Source of the DNA: an uncultured Bacteroidales bacterium
Lineage (GTDB): Bacteria > Bacteroidota > Bacteroidia > Bacteroidales > UBA932
Assembly (NCBI GenBank): GCA_947305645.1
Contig: CAMZEC010000022.1
Location: 1 to 33,914 of the forward strand
Direction of reading: 5' to 3'
DNA: 33,914 bases
The position numbers and the translations under genes are program-made. Below, one piece after another: positions 15,334 to 22,073 of this stretch. Each line of letters opens with the position of its first letter. The stretch's first letter is position 1. Under the pieces are notes generated by a model. It ran no database searches. It had not been told where the DNA came from and worked only from the letters and a program-made list of their open reading frames with translations.

Positions 15334-18300
15334 ATGAAAATCTCCAAACTTATCAGCGGCGCCCTGCTGGCCAGCATACTCTTCGCGGGATGCGGACAGG
15401 GCAGCGGCAATGCCGGTTCTGGCATTTCAGATGCCATCGGCATAAAGAAAACTTCAACCACTAAGGTGCAGCAGACTCCGGAAGAAGCCGGCTACCTGAC
15501 TTACGACGGCACCGAAGAGGCACAGGAAACTCCTGACGCCCCTTGCATCAGGCTCCTGAGCCACGGTTCCGTGCTTCCCAGCACGGGCAACATGGACCTG
15601 CTCTTCAGCTCATACGGCTATGTGCAGGCTCGCTTCCGCGTACGCAAGATATTCACCAGCAATATCCTGCAGTTCATGCAGTTCGACACTTACGAGGCCC
15701 GTTACAACCTCTTCAGGGTTGCCCGCGTAGTGGCCGACACCACAGTGGTCCTGGGTACAACTGACGCTCCTCATCTTAGGGAGGTTCGCAATTATGCCCT
15801 CAGCCTGGACGAGATTATCAAGCCGGAACCCGGCGCCATCTATTTCGTGGAGATCCGTGGCATGGAGCCTCTGGAAGAAGAGGACTTCTGGGACAGCGAC
15901 TCGTACTTCGGCGACTATGAGACCTACGAGGAACGCAGCACCTTCCTGGTGGCCAGCGACGTTGCCCTCATTGCCAAGAGCGGAGACAACAAATGCGACA
16001 TTTATGCAGTCGACATACTTAGCGGCGAGCCCCTCAAGGGCGTGAAAGTCAAACTGTACGACGACGTGCTGCAGGAAGTCGGCAAGGCCGTGACCGACAA
16101 GGACGGCTGTGCGAGCTTCCCCGCAGGCGAGGGCCGTTACGTCATGGCCAATTCCGACAAGGGCTCGGCCTACCTGGCGCTCAAGAACGAGAAGTCGCTG
16201 TCTACCAGTGATTTCGATGTCAGCGGAACCACCCGTGACGGCGGCATGAAAGCCTATATCTTCGGCGAGCGCGGCGTATGGCGTCCCGGCGACACCATCC
16301 ACGTGACCGTCATCACCATGGCAGAAGGCGACGACCTTCCGGCCGGCTATCCCGTGGTCGCCGAGCTCCGCAACCCTGACGGCCAGGTAACCAGCACCCT
16401 TACTGCCAAAAACGACGGCAGCCATATTTTCCATTTCCCCTTTGCGACCGAGCAGGATGCCCCTACCGGCCGCTGGTATGTGAACGTGAAGGTCGGCTCA
16501 CAGAGCTTCGGCAAGACCCTGCGCGTAGAGACCGTCAAGCCCAACAAGCTTGACATCGACCTCAAGTTCGAAGAAAAGATTCTGGTTCCCAAGAGCAGCT
16601 GCACCGGTCTGCTTACCGTAAAATGGCTCTACGGAGCCCCAGGCAGCGGCCTTAAGGTAAACGGCGACGTGGAGCTTGCCAACGCTCCCACCACCTTCCG
16701 GGACTACGAGGCCTACGACTTCAAGGACGACACCCGCAGCTTCACCTCTCAGTCCCGCTACTACAGCGACATGCGCACCGACGAGAACGGCCAGCTCAAA
16801 CTGTCGGCCAATATGGACCTTCGCGACGAGGGCGTGCCCGGCATGCTTAACGTCACCTTCGCCATGCGTGCCTTCGAGCCCTCCGGCGAATTCAGCACCG
16901 GCGTCTCCAGCTATAAGATGTCGCCTTTCGACAATTACGTGGGCATAAAGGTCGACAAGAACAAGTCTGCCTGGGGCGAGGAATACCTCAAGGCCGGCGA
17001 GCAGCACAAATTCGACGTTGTTACGCTCAATTATGACGGAACCCCCGTCTCCGTGTCCGACCTTCACGTGGAGGTCTACCATGTAGATTGGAGCTGGTGG
17101 TGGAACTCTTCTTCCCAGATTGCCAGCTACATGTCCGGCAGCAGCAAGGAACGCCTGTTCAACAAGCACATAGCCACTTACGGCGGAAAGGGATCGTTCA
17201 CTTACGATTGGTCAGAAGCTCCCGAGGGCCTTTATTTCATACGCGTCTCCGACGAGAACGGCGGGCACGCAACTTCCATGCTATGTGAGGTTTACGAGAA
17301 CTACGGCGGAGGCCAGCAGGGCTCCGACGGCGCCTCCAAGCTGAGCATCAGCGCCAATAAGGACAAATACAAGGTGGGCGAGACCGCAAAGCTCGTCATC
17401 CCGTCATCCAAGGGCAGCCGCGCCCTCGTCTCCCTGGAGAAGGGCGGCCGCATCCTGAGCTCCGAATGGGTGGGCTGTGGTGCCGGCAGCACGGAAATCA
17501 AGGTCCCCGTGACCAGGGACATGCTGCCCAACGTATATGCTTTCGTAACCCTGGTCCAGCCTCACGCAGGCACGCTTAACGACGCTCCTATACGTATGTA
17601 CGGCGTCTGCAACCTCAATGTGGAAGACGAGGCCTCCCACCTGCAGCCGGAGATCGCCATCGCTTCCGAGGTAAAGCCTGAAACCGAGGTCAGCTTCAAG
17701 GTGAGCGAGAAGAACGGCAAGGCGATGAGCTACATAGTGGCGTTCGTAGACGAAGGCCTGTTGGGACTCACCGGCTTCAAGACCCCCGACGCCTGGAATG
17801 CCTTCTATGCCAAGGAAGCCCTCCGCGTACGCACCTGGGACCTCTACGACGACATCATCGGAGCCTACGGCGGCAAGATCGAGCAGCTGTTCGCAATCGG
17901 TGGTGACGACGAGGCCGCCGACGGCGCCATGCGCCCCCAGAACGCCCAGCGTTTCAAACCGGTGGTCAGCTACCTCGGCCCCTACACCCTCAAGGCGGGC
18001 AAGAGTGCCAGCCTCAAAGTCGATATACCTCAGTACATCGGCTCCCTGCGCGCCATGGTGATTGCTACCGACGGTCGTGCCCAGGGCAGCTGCTCCAAGA
18101 ACGTGGCCGTTACCAAGCCCGTCATGGTCCAGGCAACCCTGCCCAGGACTCTGAATATCGGCGAGACCATCAGCGTCCCCGTGACCGTCATGACTCTCAA
18201 GGACGGCGTGGGCGACGTTAACGTGGGCATCAAGACCAACGGCCTGCTGGAGGTGAGCGGCCTCAATAAACAGGAGGTGCATTCCGCCAAGGCGGGCACC

Positions 18301-19908
18301 GAGATGTGCTACTTCCAGCTCAAGGTGAAGGACGCCACCGGCATCGCCAACGTCAGCGTGACTGCTGAGGCCGCCGGCGACAAGTCGTCGCATGATATAG
18401 AGATAGACGTGCTCAACCCCAATCCTGAGGTCACCCGCAGCAGCACCGTACTGCTTGCAGCAGGCGAGACCAAAGAGGTCGACGTGGACATCTTCGGCAC
18501 CCCCGGCACCAACTCCGCAGCCATCGAGCTCTCCACCATTCCCGCCATCGACCTGGATGCACGCCTCAAATACCTCCTCCAGTACCCTTATGGCTGCGTG
18601 GAGCAGACGGTCTCCGCCGTATTCCCGCAACTCTATCTGGACAAGGTGATGAATTGCGACGAGAAGACCCGCACCCGCAGCCGCATCAACGTGGAAGCTG
18701 CAATCCGCCGTCTGCAGAACTACCGCCGCAGCGACGGTTCCCTCAGCTACTGGCCGGGCGCAAGCAGTTCTTCTCTCTTCGGCAGCGCGTACGCCCTCCA
18801 CTTCCTCAAGGAGGCGGAAGACAACGGATACGCCGTTCCCGTCGAACTTAAGAAGGAGCTTATCGCTTGGCTCGGCAGGGCCGTTTCCGACACGCACGAG
18901 GACTTCACTTCCCGTGCCTACGGCGTTTATGCCCTGGCAGTTGCCGGCAAGCCTCAACGTGGCGCCATGAACCTGCTGCGCGAGAAGGTCAAGAAGATGC
19001 CTGCAGGCGCTGCCTGGCTGCTTTCCGCTGCTTATGCAGTTGACGGAAAGAAGAATGTCGCCCGCGAGATTGCCGCTCCTCTGCAGTACGAAGACAAGAA
19101 CTACGAGGCATACGGCAGCTCCGACCGCAACCGCGCGGTGGCCCTCAAGACCATGCTGCTGACCGACCGCAAGGAGGAGGCCTTCCGCCTCGCTTCCGAT
19201 ATAGCTGCCCGCCTGAACGACAAGTCCGTATGGATGAGCACCCAGTCTACCGCATGGAGCCTCTACTCCGTGTGCGACTACGCCCGTGCCAATGCCGGCG
19301 GCGTACAGGCCAGCTGGACCGTCCTCGGCAAGACCAGGAAGGCGTCCGGCGGCAAGTGCATCGAGTCTGCCGAACTGCCTGTGGACAATTCGGCCAAGAC
19401 CCTCAAGGTCAAGATCGAGAATGCCGGACAGGGCAACCTCTACGCTGTCGCTTCCGTAACCGGAATTCCTGCCGCCTCCGAGGAAAAGGCCGTCAGCAAC
19501 CGCCTGAAGATGACCGTGAGCTATGTGGACGAGAGCGGTAACGCCGTGAAGGTCGATACCCTGTCCCGCGGCCGTACCGTCTTCTCCGTAGTTACCGTTA
19601 CCAACCCCGGTGCCGCCGCAGTACGCGACCTGGCGCTGAACCATAAGTTCCCGTCCGGCTGGGAGATCCAGAACGACCGCCTGTATTCCCAGGCCGTATC
19701 TTATCCCGCCGGCGTGAGCTATCAGGATATCCGTGACGACAGGGTCTACAGCTTCTTCGACCTTGGTGCCGGCGCCAGCGTGACCGTGAAGACCAAGCTT
19801 ATTGCCACTTATCCCGGCCGCTTCTATTTGCCTGCAGTAAGCTGCAGCGCCATGTACGACGCATCCGTGTCGGCACTGGTGCCCGGCAAGTGGGTGGAAG
19901 TGAAGTAA
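15334..19908 (+). CDS. alpha-2-macroglobulin family lipoprotein with thioester
   Basis: This large periplasmic protease-trapping protein has 1524 residues. It starts with a lipoprotein signal (lipobox FAGC, Cys at about residue 20) and has a Gly/Ser-rich spacer after the cysteine. Macroglobulin-like beta domains follow (about residues 60-650), with the bait/ANA region in the middle. The reactive thioester motif is intact as Cys1088-Val-Glu-Gln1091 in PYGCVEQ, within an alpha-helical thioester domain (about 1070-1340). A C-terminal receptor-type beta domain completes it. Bacterial members with PBP1C are thought to protect the cell envelope from host or rival proteases. The neighbouring pbpC supports this, although here the pair is divergent. 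EamA starts one base after the stop. Confidence 0.94.
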   Translation: MKISKLISGALLASILFAGCGQGSGNAGSGISDAIGIKKTSTTKVQQTPEEAGYLTYDGTEEAQETPDAPCIRLLSHGSVLPSTGNMDLLFSSYGYVQARFRVRKIFTSNILQFMQFDTYEARYNLFRVARVVADTTVVLGTTDAPHLREVRNYALSLDEIIKPEPGAIYFVEIRGMEPLEEEDFWDSDSYFGDYETYEERSTFLVASDVALIAKSGDNKCDIYAVDILSGEPLKGVKVKLYDDVLQEVGKAVTDKDGCASFPAGEGRYVMANSDKGSAYLALKNEKSLSTSDFDVSGTTRDGGMKAYIFGERGVWRPGDTIHVTVITMAEGDDLPAGYPVVAELRNPDGQVTSTLTAKNDGSHIFHFPFATEQDAPTGRWYVNVKVGSQSFGKTLRVETVKPNKLDIDLKFEEKILVPKSSCTGLLTVKWLYGAPGSGLKVNGDVELANAPTTFRDYEAYDFKDDTRSFTSQSRYYSDMRTDENGQLKLSANMDLRDEGVPGMLNVTFAMRAFEPSGEFSTGVSSYKMSPFDNYVGIKVDKNKSAWGEEYLKAGEQHKFDVVTLNYDGTPVSVSDLHVEVYHVDWSWWWNSSSQIASYMSGSSKERLFNKHIATYGGKGSFTYDWSEAPEGLYFIRVSDENGGHATSMLCEVYENYGGGQQGSDGASKLSISANKDKYKVGETAKLVIPSSKGSRALVSLEKGGRILSSEWVGCGAGSTEIKVPVTRDMLPNVYAFVTLVQPHAGTLNDAPIRMYGVCNLNVEDEASHLQPEIAIASEVKPETEVSFKVSEKNGKAMSYIVAFVDEGLLGLTGFKTPDAWNAFYAKEALRVRTWDLYDDIIGAYGGKIEQLFAIGGDDEAADGAMRPQNAQRFKPVVSYLGPYTLKAGKSASLKVDIPQYIGSLRAMVIATDGRAQGSCSKNVAVTKPVMVQATLPRTLNIGETISVPVTVMTLKDGVGDVNVGIKTNGLLEVSGLNKQEVHSAKAGTEMCYFQLKVKDATGIANVSVTAEAAGDKSSHDIEIDVLNPNPEVTRSSTVLLAAGETKEVDVDIFGTPGTNSAAIELSTIPAIDLDARLKYLLQYPYGCVEQTVSAVFPQLYLDKVMNCDEKTRTRSRINVEAAIRRLQNYRRSDGSLSYWPGASSSSLFGSAYALHFLKEAEDNGYAVPVELKKELIAWLGRAVSDTHEDFTSRAYGVYALAVAGKPQRGAMNLLREKVKKMPAGAAWLLSAAYAVDGKKNVAREIAAPLQYEDKNYEAYGSSDRNRAVALKTMLLTDRKEEAFRLASDIAARLNDKSVWMSTQSTAWSLYSVCDYARANAGGVQASWTVLGKTRKASGGKCIESAELPVDNSAKTLKVKIENAGQGNLYAVASVTGIPAASEEKAVSNRLKMTVSYVDESGNAVKVDTLSRGRTVFSVVTVTNPGAAAVRDLALNHKFPSGWEIQNDRLYSQAVSYPAGVSYQDIRDDRVYSFFDLGAGASVTVKTKLIATYPGRFYLPAVSCSAMYDASVSALVPGKWVEVK

Positions 19909-19909
19909 T

Positions 19910-20851
19910 ATGTGGACTGTCCTGGCAGTCTGTTCCGCTTTCTTGCTGGGCCTTTACGACGCAGCAAAGAAGCAGGCGCTCAATAAGAACGGTGTGCTTA
20001 CCGTTCTTCTTGTGGCTACTGCCTTATCTACTCTCTTCGTTTCGCCTTTCCTTCGTTTCGGGCCCTGGGAAGACCATCTTAAGCTGGCCCTGAAAGCTGT
20101 TCTGGTAACTTCCTCATGGGTTTCCGGCATGGTTGGCCTGAAGCTCCTGCCGCTCACAACCGTTAGTACCATCAAGGGCTCGCGCCCCATGTTCGTGGTG
20201 ATCTTCTCCATCATTCTGTTTGGAGAAACCCTGAGCTGGATGCAGTGGGCGGGGGTAGTGGTCGTGCTTGCTGCGTTGTTTCTCCTTGGCCACACCAGCC
20301 GCAGCGACGGCTCCGTTCAGGTCCGCAAAGCCGGCTTCATCTGGATGGGCGTCTCCGTTATTACCGGCGTTGCCAGCGCCCTCTACGACAAGCACATCAT
20401 GCAGGGCATGGAGCCCCTCTTCGTCCAGAGCTGGACCAACTTGTACATCACGGTGCTTCTGGGGTTCTGTGTTCTCGTTGAGGCAATCCGGTCGCGCGAT
20501 ATAGCGGGAGACGGAGGCAATGGTTCGGCGTTACTCAGCCGCAGCAAAGCGAGGATGGACGTAGCCGAATCCTCTGCCACCGCGGACGCATCGCGCGCCC
20601 GGACTGCCTTCCGCTGGGACTGGTGGCTGGTAGTTGTCGCAGTGTTGATCACGGGTGCGGACGCCCTCTATTTCTTCGCGCTGAAGCGGCCGGATGCGCT
20701 TCTGAGCGTGATTTCGGTAATCCGCCGCGGTGCCGTCATCATCACATTCCTTTGCGGCGTCGTTTTCTTCAAGGAAAAGAATATCAAAGCCAAAAGCCTC
20801 AATCTGCTGCTGATGGCCGCCGGAGTAGCACTCTTGCTAATTGGAAGCTAA
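19910..20851 (+). CDS. EamA/DMT family transporter with in-frame repeat insertion
   Basis: The 313-residue membrane protein of the drug/metabolite transporter superfamily has about ten hydrophobic segments in two EamA repeats. The first repeat ends with LLPLTTVSTIKGSRPMFVVIFSIILFGE-type helix pairs; the second includes PDALLSVISVIRRGAVIITFLCGVVFFKEK-type segments. The substrate is not predictable. Residues about 193-231 (from SRDIAGDGG to ASRAR) form a hydrophilic loop between the sixth and seventh helices. They are encoded by a 115-bp palindromic element, and the core of that element recurs at the end of the window. Both halves remain in frame, so the transporter is probably functional with an enlarged loop. 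The gene starts 1 base after the macroglobulin stop and is likely co-transcribed with it. Confidence 0.9.
   Translation: MWTVLAVCSAFLLGLYDAAKKQALNKNGVLTVLLVATALSTLFVSPFLRFGPWEDHLKLALKAVLVTSSWVSGMVGLKLLPLTTVSTIKGSRPMFVVIFSIILFGETLSWMQWAGVVVVLAALFLLGHTSRSDGSVQVRKAGFIWMGVSVITGVASALYDKHIMQGMEPLFVQSWTNLYITVLLGFCVLVEAIRSRDIAGDGGNGSALLSRSKARMDVAESSATADASRARTAFRWDWWLVVVAVLITGADALYFFALKRPDALLSVISVIRRGAVIITFLCGVVFFKEKNIKAKSLNLLLMAAGVALLLIGS
20488..20602. repeat. palindromic element inside the EamA gene (family C)
   Basis: Thirteen-base terminal inverted repeats (20488-20500 and 20590-20602) match with one mismatch. An inner stem pairs TTCGGC (20524-20529) with GCCGAA (20564-20569). The core at 20527-20566 matches the reverse complement of 33840-33888: 21 bases are identical at one end and GGACGTAGCC is identical at the other, with a 9-base length difference (one GCGAAGCGA unit) between. 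The flanking stems differ in sequence but pair in both copies. Confidence 0.85.
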
Positions 20852-20869
20852 ATCTTCCATAAAATAACG

Positions 20870-20877
20870 TATATTTG
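20870..20877 (+). promoter_or_regulatory. SGNH hydrolase promoter, -7 box TATATTTG
   Basis: TATATTTG matches TAnnTTTG and lies 20 bases before the ATG at 20898, in the 46-base gap after the EamA gene. Confidence 0.65.
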
Positions 20878-20897
20878 TAAGACCAAATTATAACACG

Positions 20898-22070
20898 ATG
20901 AAAAAATTATTCTTTGCGGCCGCCGTGCTGGTACTTGCCTGCTCCTGCGCGCCAAAGCTCTACAACGTAACCAAATCCTACGACGACAAGCATTTCGCAC
21001 AGTTACAGGCCGTCATGGACAATCCCACGACGCCTAAAGGCACAGCATACAGCTTCACCGAAGCCTCCGACATCGGCCTGTGTGGAAAGATGTTCTACGA
21101 TACGCCCAACCCCTACCACCGCATCGACACGGTAAAATACAAAGGCATGACCAAGGGCGAGAACTTCCAGGCCCGCTGCTGCCCCGGTATCACCGTGATG
21201 TTCAGCACGGACGCAACGTCCATCAGCGTCAAGACCCAATGGGGTCAGCAGTACTATTCGGTGGCCACAATGCCCATAGCTTACAGCGGCTACGACCTGT
21301 ACATCAAGAATAAGAAGGGCGAATGGACCTGGGCCGCATCCGGTGCTGCCAAAAACTACGGCGAAGACAACCTGGTGCTTATCAAGGATATGGCTCCCGG
21401 GAACAAGGAGTGCATACTGTATCTGCCCAACTACTCCGAGATACGTTCCTGCAAGATAGGCGTGCCCGTCGGCTCATACATAAGGAAACTTGAAGGACAG
21501 TTCCGGAACACAATAGTGTTCCATGGTTCTTCATACACTCACGGCATCAGTACCAGCCGCCCTGGCATGAGCTACCCCATGCAGTTCATGCGCCACACCG
21601 GCATGCAGGTCCTGGCTTTCGGCATGAGCGGCAACTGCAAGATGCAGCCTTACTTTGCTGCCGTTCTTGAGGATGTGGACGCTGACGCATACGTGTTCGA
21701 TGCATTCTCGAATCCCGATTACAAAATGATCAAAGAGCGCCTGCAGCCTTTCATCGACCGCCTGGTCGCGGCGCATCCGGGCAAGCCCATTATCTTCCAG
21801 CAGACCATCTACCGCGAGGCCAGAAACTTCTCTCTGACATACGACGCCAAGGAGCAGGCCAAGCAGGATATGGCAACCACCCTCTTTGACGAATTGCTGA
21901 AGAATCCCAAGTACGCAGACGTTTACTTTATCCAGACTAATGCCTGCGAGAAAGATAATCACGAGTATTCGGTGGATGGCACCCATCCCGACGACCACGG
22001 CTACTACCTCTGGGCCAAGTCCATCGAGAAGCCGATCCTGGCAATACTTGCCAAATACGGAATAAAGTAA
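20898..22070 (+). CDS. lipoprotein SGNH/GDSL-type hydrolase
   Basis: The 390-residue protein has a lipoprotein signal (MKKLFFAAAVLVLACSC; the first Cys fits the lipobox VLAC), so it is probably attached to an envelope membrane. The N-terminal half (about residues 25-190) looks like a beta-sandwich. The C-terminal half is an SGNH fold: block I FHGSSYTHG gives the nucleophilic Ser, GMSGNCKM gives block II Gly, FDAFSNPD replaces the usual block III Asn region, and DGTHPDDHGY gives the catalytic Asp/His. Related two-domain Bacteroides proteins are annotated as acetylhydrolases or carbohydrate esterases; the substrate here is unknown. It has its own promoter. Its stop codon lies only 3 bases from the convergent uvrA stop. 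Confidence 0.88.
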   Translation: MKKLFFAAAVLVLACSCAPKLYNVTKSYDDKHFAQLQAVMDNPTTPKGTAYSFTEASDIGLCGKMFYDTPNPYHRIDTVKYKGMTKGENFQARCCPGITVMFSTDATSISVKTQWGQQYYSVATMPIAYSGYDLYIKNKKGEWTWAASGAAKNYGEDNLVLIKDMAPGNKECILYLPNYSEIRSCKIGVPVGSYIRKLEGQFRNTIVFHGSSYTHGISTSRPGMSYPMQFMRHTGMQVLAFGMSGNCKMQPYFAAVLEDVDADAYVFDAFSNPDYKMIKERLQPFIDRLVAAHPGKPIIFQQTIYREARNFSLTYDAKEQAKQDMATTLFDELLKNPKYADVYFIQTNACEKDNHEYSVDGTHPDDHGYYLWAKSIEKPILAILAKYGIK

Positions 22071-22073
22071 TCG

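Noticed and set aside
17404..19644. 746-residue open frame opposite the macroglobulin gene
   Set aside because: Low-complexity Gly/Val/Leu/His composition and no motif; it is an antisense shadow of a clear gene.
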